DNA of 64,000 nt, from positions 496,001 to 560,000 of the forward strand of contig NZ_BAABWE010000001.1 of assembly GCF_040371755.1 (NCBI RefSeq). Direction: 5' to 3'. The notes below the pieces were generated by a model. The model saw only the letters and a program-made list of their open reading frames with translations. It had not been told where the DNA came from and made no database searches. Positions 26,261 to 35,332 of this stretch are shown one piece after another. The position numbers were made by a program, and so were the translations under genes. The stretch is from Bermanella sp040371755 (GTDB lineage: Bacteria > Pseudomonadota > Gammaproteobacteria > Pseudomonadales > Oceanobacteraceae). Numbering within the stretch: the stretch's first letter is position 1; every line of letters starts with the position of its first letter.

Positions 26261-27151
26261 ATGAAAATTACATACATCGGCATAGGTAACATGGGCGCAC
26301 CAATGACCAACCACCTAAGCCAAGCTGGGCACGACCTAACCATCTACAATCGCACCTATAGCAAATCGCAAGCATGGATAAAACAACACCCGAACCATAA
26401 AATAACCCTTAGCGCCGAAGAAGCGTGCAAAGAATGCGAAGTACTAATTTTATGTGTTGGGAACGACCAAGATGTAGAGCAACTCATCTTCGGAGAAAAA
26501 GGGGCCGCAAACTCGCTAAAGCCCGGGACTCTGGTCATCGACCACACCACTACCAGCAGTGATTTAGCCAAACAAATGCACCGAAAACTCAATGCACTTC
26601 AAATTGATTACGTGGACGCCCCCGTGTCTGGCGGCCAACAAGGTGCCACAAATGGGCAACTCACCATCATGTGTGGCGGAGATCCAATTGCAGCCGAAAA
26701 AGCTCAAATAGCCACCCAAAGCTATAGTAAATCTTTCACCCACATGGGAGAAATAGGCTCAGGCCAACTCACGAAAATGGTCAATCAAATTTGTGTAGCA
26801 GGCTTAATTCAAGCACTTGCCGAAGGCATGCATTTTGGCCAACAAGCAGGCCTTAATATGGACAAAGTCATGAACACCCTCAGCCAAGGTGCCGCATCCT
26901 CATGGCAAATGCAGAACCGCCATCAAACCATGAACAATGGAGAATATGATTTTGGCTTTGCGGTAGACCACATGAAAAAAGACCTAGAGATCTGCCTCGC
27001 TAGCGCACAAGACATTAACGCCGACCTACCGATTACCAGTATTGTGAATAAGCTCTATACAGAATTGCAAAACGACGGCCACGGAAAACTGGACACCTCA
27101 AGCCTACTACTGAGACTCCAACACCAAGCAGTAAAAAACAGACTCAAATAA
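26261..27151 (+). CDS. NAD(P)-dependent beta-hydroxyacid dehydrogenase (3-hydroxyisobutyrate dehydrogenase family)
   Basis: 296 residues. N-terminal Rossmann motif YIGIGNMGAPMTNHL, substrate motif DAPVSGGQQGATNGQLTIM (about residues 118-136), catalytic-Lys region GQLTKMVNQICVAG (about 167-180) and the cofactor-side DHMKKDLEICL. The family includes MmsB, GarR/GlxR and succinic-semialdehyde reductases. No valine-degradation or glyoxylate genes are adjacent, so the substrate is not assigned. Read in the same direction as gltA but separated by a terminator. Confidence 0.88.
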   Translation: MKITYIGIGNMGAPMTNHLSQAGHDLTIYNRTYSKSQAWIKQHPNHKITLSAEEACKECEVLILCVGNDQDVEQLIFGEKGAANSLKPGTLVIDHTTTSSDLAKQMHRKLNALQIDYVDAPVSGGQQGATNGQLTIMCGGDPIAAEKAQIATQSYSKSFTHMGEIGSGQLTKMVNQICVAGLIQALAEGMHFGQQAGLNMDKVMNTLSQGAASSWQMQNRHQTMNNGEYDFGFAVDHMKKDLEICLASAQDINADLPITSIVNKLYTELQNDGHGKLDTSSLLLRLQHQAVKNRLK

Positions 27152-27220
27152 AAACATTAGCGCAGTAATCAATACGCAAACCAAGTGAAATAAATACAGA
27201 GATAAAAATATAGAAGAAGT

Positions 27221-27237
27221 CATTTACTAGAAGTAAA

Positions 27238-27239
<2 letters not shown>
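27221..27239 (-). terminator. Hairpin at the end of the tRNA operon
   Basis: CATTTACT-AGA-AGTAAATG, an 8-bp perfect stem directly after the last tRNA-Leu on the minus strand; the following tail is T-rich but not a clean T run. Confidence 0.4.
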
Positions 27240-27322
<83 letters not shown>

Positions 27323-27367
27323 ACAACAGAGGTCAACTCAAAGAGTTGATACAGTAGATCTAATAAA

Positions 27368-27397
27368 GCACCATTTGCAATAGAAAACAAATGGTGC
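27368..27397 (-). other. Hairpin between the two tRNA-Leu genes
   Basis: GCACCATTTG and CAAATGGTGC form a perfect 10-bp stem around a 10-base spacer. One arm is the CCA end of the upstream tRNA-Leu, so it may guide 3' processing. Confidence 0.4.
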
Positions 27398-27476
27398 GGA
27401 TGGAGAGACTCGAACTCTCACGCCTCGCGGCACCAGAACCTAAATCTGGCGTGTATACCAATTTCACCACATCCGC
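27392..27476 (-). tRNA. tRNA-Leu (anticodon TAG), first copy in transcript
   Basis: 85 nt including CCA. Same anticodon stem-loop CCAGA-TTTAGGT-TCTGG as its neighbour; differs at a few positions (acceptor GCGGATG/CATCCGC). The two are tandem duplicates. Confidence 0.95.
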
Positions 27477-27536
27477 ATAACATTTTTGTCCCAAGCACCC
27501 AATTGGACTACTCAAGACAGAAATAATGGGGTGACT

Positions 27537-27603
27537 GAAGGGGATCGAACCCTCGACCACAGGAATCACAATCCTGCGCTCTACCAACTGAGCTACAGTC
27601 ACC
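27537..27603 (-). tRNA. tRNA-His (anticodon GTG)
   Basis: Acceptor GTGACTG/CAGTCAC with discriminator C and encoded CCA; an additional G precedes position 1 (the -1 G typical of tRNA-His, paired with C73). Anticodon loop TTGTGAT in CAGGA/TCCTG stem. The coordinates span the CCA end to the -1 G; the internal length is that of a normal short-variable-loop tRNA. Confidence 0.93.
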
Positions 27604-27626
27604 ACAAATACTACTCTACCAAAGGC

Positions 27627-27703
27627 TGGTACGCCCGACAGGAATCGAACCTGTAACCCTCGGCTTAGAAGGCCGATGCTCTATCCGATTGAGCTACGGG
27701 CGC
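27627..27703 (-). tRNA. tRNA-Arg (anticodon TCT)
   Basis: 77 nt including CCA. Acceptor GCGCCCG/CGGGCGT, anticodon stem-loop TCGGC-CTTCTAA-GCCGA giving TCT, T-loop GTTCGATTC. First tRNA of the minus-strand cluster, which recalls the argX-hisR-leuT arrangement. Confidence 0.95.
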
Positions 27704-27946
27704 TTCATCTGTTAAAACAAAGTTTCAACGTCAGACACAAACTTGCGTTTGTCACTCAATGCAGTAGTCCTCACCAAGTGGATGCGCATATTACGTATGA
27801 GCGCCCTGTCCGTCAACTGTTTTTTCTAAAAATTTTATATAAAACAAGCAGTTCCAAGAATTTAGAAGAATTATCACAAGCACTTTGTATTACACGCGAA
27901 CCATGCGAAAATTGCGCTAATTTTTTTGTATACCAGTAGGAAAGCC

Positions 27947-28804
27947 ATGAGTGCACAACCCATTGACGGAAACGCCGTTAGCGCCACCCTCAAGGAGCAA
28001 GTAGCTCAACGTATTCAACAACGCACAAATGCTGGAAAACGTGCACCGGGCTTGGCCGTCATATTAGTCGGCAGCGATGCCGCTAGCCAAGTATATGTAG
28101 GTAAAAAACGTCAAGCCTGTGAAGCTATTGGCATACACAGCGTGGGCCATGACCTGCCAAGCGAAACCTCAGAAGGTGCCCTACTGAGTTTAATTGATGA
28201 ATTGAACGCGGATGGCACCATTGATGGTATTTTAGTGCAATTGCCATTACCGGCTCATATCGACAGCACCAAAGTATTAGAACGCATTCATCCAAATAAG
28301 GATGTAGATGGCTTTCACCCCTACAATGTTGGCCGATTATGCCAGCGCATCCCTACTCTGCGCTCTTGTACCCCAGCTGGCATCATGACCCTACTTGAAC
28401 ATTACAAACTAGATGTAAAAGGCCTACACGCCGTCATCGTAGGCGCATCCAACATCGTAGGTCGCCCAATGGCCATGGAATTACTGCTCGCAGGCAGCAC
28501 TACCACCGTATGCCATCGCTTCACTAAAGACCTAAAACACCATGTATCACAGGCCGATTTACTCATCGTCGCCGTTGGTAAACGCGGTATTGTAGACTCA
28601 AACTGGATAAAACCGGGCGCCATCGTTATTGACGTAGCCATGAACAGATTAGAGAACGGCAAGCTAGCCGGAGATTTGGATTACAACGTAGCCTCTGAAC
28701 GCGCCAGCTACATTACTCCAGTCCCCGGTGGTGTAGGGCCAATGACGGTGGCCACACTAATGGAGAACACCTTGTATGCCTGTGAAACGTTTCATGATGC
28801 TTGA
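27947..28804 (+). CDS. folD: Bifunctional methylenetetrahydrofolate dehydrogenase/cyclohydrolase
   Basis: 285 residues from the ATG at 27947 (MSAQPIDGNAVSATLKEQ), with AGGA 6-9 bp upstream; the in-frame extension to 27926 is rejected. Catalytic YVGKKRQACEAIG (Lys about 55), DGILVQLPLPAHID, NADP-binding VGASNIVGRPMAMELLLAG and PGGVGPMTVATLMENT. Interconverts methylene-, methenyl- and formyl-THF in the cytoplasm. Confidence 0.97.
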   Translation: MSAQPIDGNAVSATLKEQVAQRIQQRTNAGKRAPGLAVILVGSDAASQVYVGKKRQACEAIGIHSVGHDLPSETSEGALLSLIDELNADGTIDGILVQLPLPAHIDSTKVLERIHPNKDVDGFHPYNVGRLCQRIPTLRSCTPAGIMTLLEHYKLDVKGLHAVIVGASNIVGRPMAMELLLAGSTTTVCHRFTKDLKHHVSQADLLIVAVGKRGIVDSNWIKPGAIVIDVAMNRLENGKLAGDLDYNVASERASYITPVPGGVGPMTVATLMENTLYACETFHDA

Positions 28805-28920
28805 TTGACGGGAGACGCAGCTAAAGTTCTCGATTCGCCTTTGTCAAAAAATTATTCAAACTTTTATCATTCCAGCTTCGATGTACAAGCAAGCCGGAAT
28901 CCATTCAGTTTCACAATCAT

Positions 28921-28950
28921 AAAAAACGGTGGCCTAGCCACCGTTTTTTT
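28921..28950. terminator. Bidirectional terminator after folD
   Basis: AAAAAACGGTGGC-CTA-GCCACCGTTTTTTT, perfect stem with T runs on both strands; serves folD on plus and any transcript from the decayed gene on minus. Confidence 0.88.
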
Positions 28951-29130
28951 ATTGCTTTACTAATTTATATTTTAACTGCCAGTCAAACACAGACTTTACC
29001 TCTACAACTTTAGCAGACTGACCAACTTTAAATTTAGAGGCTTCATTTGTGTATCCGTTTACCACCTTTGAGCTTCCGAACTAACACAAGCAGAAATAGC
29101 AAAAGAAAAATAGGTCGATTTTTCTTAAAC
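28949..29130 (-). pseudogene. Decayed small lipoprotein gene
   Basis: On the minus strand a 43-codon open end (VVNGYTNEASKFKVGQSAK..., ending KYKLVKQ and a TAA at the terminator) is preceded in another frame by a hydrophobic run with a lipobox and SSEAQ (FAISACVSSEAQ). Joining them needs at least one single-base shift near 29065-29080, and no good start codon is present. I read it as a small lipoprotein gene broken by frameshifts. Alternatively the resemblance is chance. Confidence 0.4.
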
Positions 29131-29246
29131 CACTCTCAACAAATAATTAGATAAATATTAAACGATTTAGAGTCCATTCTTTAAAATACTCAAGCAAAAG
29201 AACATGTACATCCGTACAAAGCTTTTTAAAAACAGAGCAATGGAAA

Positions 29247-29549
29247 CTACCCAGCCTTCGCCAGTTTCTGTTGCACTAAGCTCTTACTCAAGAATATTGT
29301 CAGTTGATCACTAAATTCACCATGGGTTTCAAGATAAGCACTAAGTAAATTATTTATAGCACTCACAATACACGCACCGCCATCGCTACTCATAAAATCG
29401 TGCTGGATTTGTTGAGCTTCTGGCTTCAAAAACGCCTGTTCTCTTGGACTGCCAAATACGGTTAACACACTCAGCGCTAGTTCGGCTTGATCTGAATTTG
29501 AGATCAACTGAAAAAAGGGGTATTTGGTTAATGGGGTAATATTACTCAT
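29247..29549 (-). CDS. Hypothetical 100-residue protein
   Basis: A short acidic, helical, soluble protein with no signal peptide (begins MSNITPLTKYPFFQLI). AAAGGTC lies just before the ATG as a plausible ribosome binding site. No family recognised. It stands alone between two gene-free stretches; codon composition looks normal. Confidence 0.6.
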   Translation of the reverse strand: MSNITPLTKYPFFQLISNSDQAELALSVLTVFGSPREQAFLKPEAQQIQHDFMSSDGGACIVSAINNLLSAYLETHGEFSDQLTIFLSKSLVQQKLAKAG

Positions 29550-29931
29550 GACAGACCTTTTTATTATTTTTATTTGTATGTTTTTTATACACTCAAAAAT
29601 AGAAATAGAAAAGTAATTTTTTGTATCTGCCTGTGTTCTTACCTCACTTTTTTAAAACTAAATAGAATAAGCCCTGGATATTGGGTTCATTAAAAAAGAT
29701 GTGATTATTTGATTCGCAATTAGTGCGTCTCAATAAATGCCATAAGCATCAAGATTTGCACTTTCTTGAATAATGATCAGGGGAAAATTGAATTACCGAC
29801 AACATGCGCTTTTTGGACACTTAAACCTTACGTAATCATATTTAAGTGATTGTTTAAGTAATTACGGTACTACAGGTCTTTCTACAAATGCACGTTCATT
29901 ATGGGCAGACCACTCAATAAGTACCCTCAAA
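29550..29931. other. Intergenic region without recognised features
   Basis: About 380 bp, AT-rich, no convincing gene. It presumably holds the promoter of the 100-residue protein. Confidence 0.5.
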
Positions 29932-29967
29932 AATAATAAAGGGCGTAAAAATACGCCCTTTATTATT
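29932..29967. terminator. Terminator of the alpha/beta hydrolase gene
   Basis: AATAATAAAGGGCGTA-AAAA-TACGCCCTTTATTATT, a near-perfect 16-bp stem just past the hydrolase stop, symmetrical so it can act on both strands. Confidence 0.85.
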
Positions 29968-29988
29968 GTTAACACCTAAAGATAGTAC

Positions 29989-30933
29989 TTAGTGCTGCAT
30001 GATAAATTCACTAATATCTTTAGCTGACTGCTCTGGTATTTCTAGCATAGGAACATGCCCTACATTTTTATAGATAATAAGCTTAGTATTTGAGATATTT
30101 TCATCAAAGATTTTGGCATTTTCTACACCTAAAATCTTATCCTGTTCTCCCCATAAAATTAACGTAGGGGCGCTAATTTCTTTAAGGTAGTCTGTGCTAA
30201 TTTCATCTCCATCATTTAAAATTTGAAGGAAAACATTTTTAAAACGTTCATATCTATTAACGGACTGCATAATCATGGCTTGTTCAATTGGATAAGGAAT
30301 TTTAATTGGGTCCACCATAGCAAGTGCAGCAGTGCGATCATAATCTTCAGGCTTCTCAACAAGTAGTAATAACTTTCCTTCTTTTAGCCCTTTTTCCATC
30401 TCTGTATCAGAGGTAGAGTCATCTGCTCCACCTGAGTTCATCAGAGTAAGTGTTGATACTTTTCCCTGAAATCTTGAAGCAAAATCCGCTGCGATAGCGC
30501 CACCCATAGAGTTACCCACTAGGTGAGCCTTAGGGATATTGAGTTTATCAAACACCATCTTTAAACGATTTGATTGAGCCACTAAACTATAATCGCCAGT
30601 AGGCTTATATGTGCTTTCACCATGAGCAGCCCAATCAATGACAATAACACGGAAAGATGCATCAATATGAGTACTAAAGGTTAACCAAGTATGCTTATTA
30701 GAAGAGAAGCCATGTAGCAGAACAATTACTTGCGCGTCCGCTTTTGTTGAAGCACGATCTAAATAAACGATTTCATGGTCATCAATTTGTACAGTATTTT
30801 GCACAAACCCTGCTTTTTCTTCAGCTGCATCCATGGCAACAGAATATAAATAGTTTTGCCCAGATTTGCTAAAAATCATAAATGACAGTAGTAGAACAAT
30901 AATCGCTACAATTATAAGCAGTATTTTTTTCAT
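29989..30933 (-). CDS. Membrane-anchored alpha/beta hydrolase
   Basis: 314 residues. An N-terminal hydrophobic helix (ILLIIVAIIVLLLSFMIF) acts as anchor or uncleaved signal. The fold shows the oxyanion HGFSSNKHTW (about residue 84), nucleophile elbow GNSMGG (Ser142), the acid in APTLILWGEQDKILG and the His in NVGHVPMLEIPEQ. It resembles lipases of the Moraxella/Psychrobacter Lip family and esterases; the substrate is not evident. Probably faces the periplasm. Single-gene unit. Confidence 0.88.
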   Translation of the reverse strand: MKKILLIIVAIIVLLLSFMIFSKSGQNYLYSVAMDAAEEKAGFVQNTVQIDDHEIVYLDRASTKADAQVIVLLHGFSSNKHTWLTFSTHIDASFRVIVIDWAAHGESTYKPTGDYSLVAQSNRLKMVFDKLNIPKAHLVGNSMGGAIAADFASRFQGKVSTLTLMNSGGADDSTSDTEMEKGLKEGKLLLLVEKPEDYDRTAALAMVDPIKIPYPIEQAMIMQSVNRYERFKNVFLQILNDGDEISTDYLKEISAPTLILWGEQDKILGVENAKIFDENISNTKLIIYKNVGHVPMLEIPEQSAKDISEFIMQH

Positions 30934-31055
30934 GTTATCTCCGGTATTCGGTATACATCAAAACATGATGTTTTTTATTACAATGTATTCTGCACAATTC
31001 CACAAATAATACCAGAACAACAACCTTACAAACGAGGAGTAATCCGCCCATACGG

Positions 31056-32216
31056 TTAGTTATTTGCTTTTTTAACCCAGATCCAAGCGATCAATGATCC
31101 AAGCAAGGCACTGTACCCTGCCCACTCAAACATGGTAACGCCTAGGTCTTGCATCCAAACTAAGCCAGACACATACGCACCCAATGCGCCGCCAGCACCA
31201 TAGGTGAAGCTAGAAAACAACGCTTGCCCCTGCCCTTGATGCTTGCCTTTAAAGTACAAATGAATGTAATGCATGGCCACCGAGTGCATTGCTCCAAAAG
31301 TGACAGCATGGAGTAATTGCATTAATGCCAATACCCATAGCGTTTCAACAAAATGAGCGGTGATTATCCAACGTAGGCCACCCAACAATAAGCTCACCAC
31401 TAATACGGTTTTATGATCGATTTTGGCGAATATTCTATGGACAATTAAAAAGATGCCCACCTCAGCCAGCACACCTAGTGCCCATAAGAAACCGATCATG
31501 CTTTTACTGTAACCAAATTGTTCTAGGTATAAACTAAAAAATGTGTAATAAGCGCCATGACTAGCTTGATTTAAAAACGAGGCAAGTAAAAAAGCTATAA
31601 CCGTCGGTTTGAACACTAAGGACAAAAAACCATCTGTGCTTTCGTGATCATGGGGGATTTCTTTACCTTTGATCAATGTGCTACTCAAAAATATAGCTGC
31701 AAGTAACAGCAGCATAAATGCAGGCAAAAAACTCACACTGATATAATCAAACGCCCAACCCAGTAACGCCACAAATACGATAAAACCAATAGAGCCCCAA
31801 ATACGAATTTTAGAGTATTGATCCGTTTGGTCTTTTAAATGATTAAGCGTCACCACTTCAAATTGGGGGAGCACGGCGGCCCAGAAAAAGCCATAGCCAA
31901 CCATAATGAGTGCCATCCAAATAAAGTCATTTACCCAAAAAATATTTAAAAAGATGCAAAAACAAAAAGCGCAGCCTAAACGCAATAACGGCATGCGTTT
32001 ACCTGTGTAATCCCCTAGTGCGCCCCAAACATTGGGCGCTAGAATGCGCACCAAGCCAAACAAGGCCATTAACTCGCCAATTTCTTGAGCGCTAAAGCCT
32101 TTATCATCAAGAAATAAACCCCAATAGGGAGAAATACAGCCCAATAAAGCAAAGTAGAAAAAATAAAACGAAGATAGTCGCCAATAAGGCACATCAGGAT
32201 TATTTGGCATGGGCAT
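31056..32216 (-). CDS. MFS transporter, 3-phenylpropionate-permease (HcaT)-like
   Basis: 386 residues, 12 predicted membrane helices. The N-terminus YWRLSSFYFFYFALLGCISPYWGLFLDDKG and the loop GALGDYTGKRMPLLR fit the MFS_1-like/HcaT group rather than drug efflux MFS. It is the last gene of prmB-aroC-MFS, the same trio seen in Pseudomonas. The substrate is unknown; an aromatic or nucleoside-like solute is possible from family membership only. A terminator after aroC may lower its expression. Confidence 0.88.
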   Translation of the reverse strand: MPMPNNPDVPYWRLSSFYFFYFALLGCISPYWGLFLDDKGFSAQEIGELMALFGLVRILAPNVWGALGDYTGKRMPLLRLGCAFCFCIFLNIFWVNDFIWMALIMVGYGFFWAAVLPQFEVVTLNHLKDQTDQYSKIRIWGSIGFIVFVALLGWAFDYISVSFLPAFMLLLLAAIFLSSTLIKGKEIPHDHESTDGFLSLVFKPTVIAFLLASFLNQASHGAYYTFFSLYLEQFGYSKSMIGFLWALGVLAEVGIFLIVHRIFAKIDHKTVLVVSLLLGGLRWIITAHFVETLWVLALMQLLHAVTFGAMHSVAMHYIHLYFKGKHQGQGQALFSSFTYGAGGALGAYVSGLVWMQDLGVTMFEWAGYSALLGSLIAWIWVKKANN

Positions 32217-32250
32217 TCTTCATTTATATTAAACCTAATAACTGAACCAT

Positions 32251-32284
32251 AAAAAAACGCCCAATGAAGCCATTGAGCGTTTTT
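32251..32284 (-). terminator. Terminator after aroC
   Basis: ACGCCCAATG-AAGC-CATTGAGCGT hairpin followed on the minus strand by seven T; lies between aroC and the MFS gene. Confidence 0.8.
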
Positions 32285-32303
32285 AACGTCACACTGATAA
32301 ACA

Positions 32304-33398
32304 TTAAGCCTGAGGTGGAATCACAGGGGTTGTGCAATTCACATCGGCATTCTGCCCACGGTGACGCAGGTAGTGATCCGCCAGCACAATGGCCATCATG
32401 GCTTCTGCGATTGGCGTTGCGCGAATACCCACACATGGGTCATGGCGACCTTTGGTGATGAGTTCAGTTTGCTCACCGTTCACATCAATGGTTTTACCTG
32501 TCACGGTAATGCTAGACGTAGGTTTTAGAGCAATATGCGCAATGATATCTTGGCCAGAGCTGATGCCACCCAACACACCACCGGAATGATTCGATAAATA
32601 CCCTTGAGGTGTCATTTCGTCACGATGTTCAGAACCTTTTTGCTCAACCACATCAAAGCCATCGCCGACTTCAACTCCCTTTACGGCATTAATGCTCATT
32701 AGGGCATGGGCTAAATCGGCGTCTAAACGATCAAAAATAGGTTCACCTAAACCGGGTTTCACACCTGTTGCCACAACGGTGATTTTAGCACCAATGGAAT
32801 CCCCTTCTTTACGCAGGGCATTCATGTAGGCTTCCATTTCTGGCACTTTGTCCGCATCTGGGCAGAAAAATGGGTTTTGACGCACTTGCTCCCAATCAAA
32901 CTTTTCAGCTTTAACAGGCCCCAGTTGCGATAAATAACCGCGTACTTCAATGCCTTTTGATGCTAAGAACTTTTTAGCTATCGCGCCAGCGGCCACGCGC
33001 ATGGCGGTTTCACGGGCGCTTGAGCGGCCACCACCACGGTAATCACGGAAGCCATATTTTTGTGTATAACCATAATCAGCGTGTGCTGGACGAAATTTCT
33101 GTGAAATATCGCCGTAATCTTTTGAGCGTTGATCGGTGTTTTCGATGATCATGCCAATGGGCGTGCCCGTGGTTTTGCCCTCGAAAATACCAGACATGAT
33201 CTTCACTTGATCTGGCTCACGGCGCTGAGTTGTAAACTTAGAAGTCCCTGGTTTGCGCAGGTCTAGCTCAACTTGAATCTCTTCTTCTGAGATTTCAATA
33301 CCCGGCGGGCAGCCATCCAAAATACAACCAAGGGCCACCCCATGGCTTTCGCCAAAGGTGGTAACGGTGAATAATTTACCGAATGAATTACCAGACAT
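32304..33398 (-). CDS. aroC: Chorismate synthase
   Basis: 364 residues, standard length. Starts MSGNSFGKLFTVTTFGESHG; signature RPAHADYGYTQKYGFRDYRGGGRSSARETAMR (quoted here only by its ends: about residues 101-130), and SGVLGGISSGQDI later. Eliminates phosphate from EPSP to form chorismate, using reduced FMN. 35 bp downstream of prmB. Confidence 0.98.
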   Translation of the reverse strand: MSGNSFGKLFTVTTFGESHGVALGCILDGCPPGIEISEEEIQVELDLRKPGTSKFTTQRREPDQVKIMSGIFEGKTTGTPIGMIIENTDQRSKDYGDISQKFRPAHADYGYTQKYGFRDYRGGGRSSARETAMRVAAGAIAKKFLASKGIEVRGYLSQLGPVKAEKFDWEQVRQNPFFCPDADKVPEMEAYMNALRKEGDSIGAKITVVATGVKPGLGEPIFDRLDADLAHALMSINAVKGVEVGDGFDVVEQKGSEHRDEMTPQGYLSNHSGGVLGGISSGQDIIAHIALKPTSSITVTGKTIDVNGEQTELITKGRHDPCVGIRATPIAEAMMAIVLADHYLRHRGQNADVNCTTPVIPPQA

Positions 33399-33433
33399 AA
33401 GTAAACTGCTTATTAACTAAAAAATTGGGTTTA

Positions 33434-34354
33434 TTATACACGGAAGTGGTGCTGATGCGCGGCTAGTTGTTCACGGGTAAAGACAAACACACCATCACCG
33501 CCTTGCTCAAATTCCAACCAAGTAAACGGCACATCTGGGAAGGTCGCTTCTAGGTTGACCCATGAATTACCTACTTCTACCACTAACACGCCTTCAGGAT
33601 TCAAGTAATCGCATGCATTTGCCAGTATTTGACGGGTAATATCTAAGCCGTCATCACCACTGCCTAGACCCATAGCCGGTTCATGCTGATATTCGTCAGG
33701 CATGTCGGCTAGATCGTCAGCGTCTACATAAGGCGGGTTGGATAGGATTAAATCATAACCGGGTTGCAGGTTAGCGAATAAATCGGATTCAATGGCGGCC
33801 ACTTGATCAAATAATTGATGACGCTCGATATTTATTTCAGCCACATCCAATGCATCACGGCTTAAATCCGCTAAGTCTAACTGGGCATCAGGGAAGGCTT
33901 GCAGTGAAGCAATACCAATGCAACCGCTGCCACAGCATAAATCCAATATACGACTGGGCTCTTTACCGTCCATCCATGGGCTAACACGATTTTGAATAAT
34001 CTCAGCCAGAGGTGAGCGCGGTACTAATACACGCTCATCCACATAAAACGGCATTCCGCAGAACCAAGCCTCATTGATAAGGTAAGCCACAGGAATACGC
34101 TCTTGGATACGGCGCTCAATACGCTCGGCTAATAACTCTCGTTCAGAAGTAATCAAACGACAACTGGCTTGTTGAGGAGTCATTTCAAATGGCATCTGAA
34201 GCGACGCTGTAACTAATAGTACCGCTTCATCCCAAGGGTTATCTGTACCATGGCCATAATACACCCCTTGACGCTCAAATTCGCTGGCAGCAAAGCGGAT
34301 CCAATCGATAATACTGGGTAGCTGCTCTACCGCTTGTTGCATGTCTGTTTTCAC
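33434..34354 (-). CDS. prmB: 50S ribosomal protein L3 glutamine methyltransferase
   Basis: 306 residues. PrmB/PrmC-type methyltransferase: SAM motif ILDLCCGSGCIGIASLQAFP and the Gln-methylating signature SNPPYVDADD. Gene pairing with aroC and the N-terminal length favour PrmB over PrmC. Methylates the Q side chain of ribosomal protein L3. Confidence 0.93.
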   Translation of the reverse strand: MKTDMQQAVEQLPSIIDWIRFAASEFERQGVYYGHGTDNPWDEAVLLVTASLQMPFEMTPQQASCRLITSERELLAERIERRIQERIPVAYLINEAWFCGMPFYVDERVLVPRSPLAEIIQNRVSPWMDGKEPSRILDLCCGSGCIGIASLQAFPDAQLDLADLSRDALDVAEINIERHQLFDQVAAIESDLFANLQPGYDLILSNPPYVDADDLADMPDEYQHEPAMGLGSGDDGLDITRQILANACDYLNPEGVLVVEVGNSWVNLEATFPDVPFTWLEFEQGGDGVFVFTREQLAAHQHHFRV

Positions 34355-34399
34355 TAAAAGTCTCGTAATTTTTTTGCGCAGTTTAACGCAATGTTTCGC

Positions 34400-35332
34400 T
34401 TAAAGCTGCCCATAAGTATTCGCTTCACTGCGCTCGAACCCTTCTAACGCTCGACAGGCTATGTCGTATCCCAACTGTATTTGTTCGTCTGCTCGATAAA
34501 ACTCATAAAAACGTATGGAGTTTTTAGGGATACGTATAAGTAAATCTGGATGATAGCCCGCTATTTTATATCGAGTTAACGATGCCTGCATGGTATCAAA
34601 CATTTGGTACACCACACCTAACTTACCAAGGTTGGCTGTCAAAGCCTTCTCGGTTTCAACTTCATCATCACGCTCAAAAAACTGTAGCGTTTTAAGTTTT
34701 AAATGAGCAAACCAATTATGTTGTTCTAATTGATGCTTAGCTTGTTTTTCTTCGTTTTCATCTGGGGCTTTCCCTCCGGGCAAAGGCACATCGGCACTTA
34801 AATCCACAGCAAAGATAGCATCCGAATGGGAACCTACAACAGGTGTAATAGGTAATGGGTTTAGCACCGCACCATCTACCAATACACGGGAGCCTTTCAT
34901 GACTGGCATCAATAACGAGGGAATCGCACTTGATGCCCGCAGCGACTCTTCTAAGCTCCCCTTGGTAAACCAAATTTCTTTTTGCTGAGTTAAATCTGTG
35001 GCAACCGCTGTAAAAGGAACATTCAAATCTTCAATTTGAATGCCGTTTAGCATCTGAGCCAATTTTGCAAACAGCTTATCACCACGAATGGCACCATTAC
35101 TTAATAAACTAATATCCACCAATTTGAGTACGTCTAAGTAACTAAGAGAACGAGTCCATTGTTCATATTCATCCAGTTTACCCGCGGCATAAAACCCACC
35201 AACCACCGCTCCCATAGAGCAACCCGCTATGCTTTTTATCTCGTAACCTTTTTCTAATACAGCACGAATAACCCCTATGTGAGCGTACCCTCGAGCCCCA
35301 CCACTACCTAATACTAACGAGATACTTTTCAT
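34400..35332 (-). CDS. Patatin-like phospholipase (RssA family)
   Basis: 310 residues. Glycine-rich oxyanion loop LGSGGARGYAHIG (residues 8-20), nucleophile elbow GCSMG (Ser39) and the catalytic Asp in VDGAVLNPLP. The C-terminal 100 residues are charged and unique to the group. Cytoplasmic or membrane-associated lipid acyl hydrolase by family. Its start abuts the stop of the DUF4892 gene upstream, so the two form an operon. Confidence 0.9.
   Translation of the reverse strand: MKSISLVLGSGGARGYAHIGVIRAVLEKGYEIKSIAGCSMGAVVGGFYAAGKLDEYEQWTRSLSYLDVLKLVDISLLSNGAIRGDKLFAKLAQMLNGIQIEDLNVPFTAVATDLTQQKEIWFTKGSLEESLRASSAIPSLLMPVMKGSRVLVDGAVLNPLPITPVVGSHSDAIFAVDLSADVPLPGGKAPDENEEKQAKHQLEQHNWFAHLKLKTLQFFERDDEVETEKALTANLGKLGVVYQMFDTMQASLTRYKIAGYHPDLLIRIPKNSIRFYEFYRADEQIQLGYDIACRALEGFERSEANTYGQL

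Noticed and set aside
27360..27605. 81-codon frame on the minus strand with a VVEGSIPFSHP-like motif.
   Set aside because: It runs through tRNA-His and tRNA-Leu; such peptides are typical spurious calls over tRNA genes.
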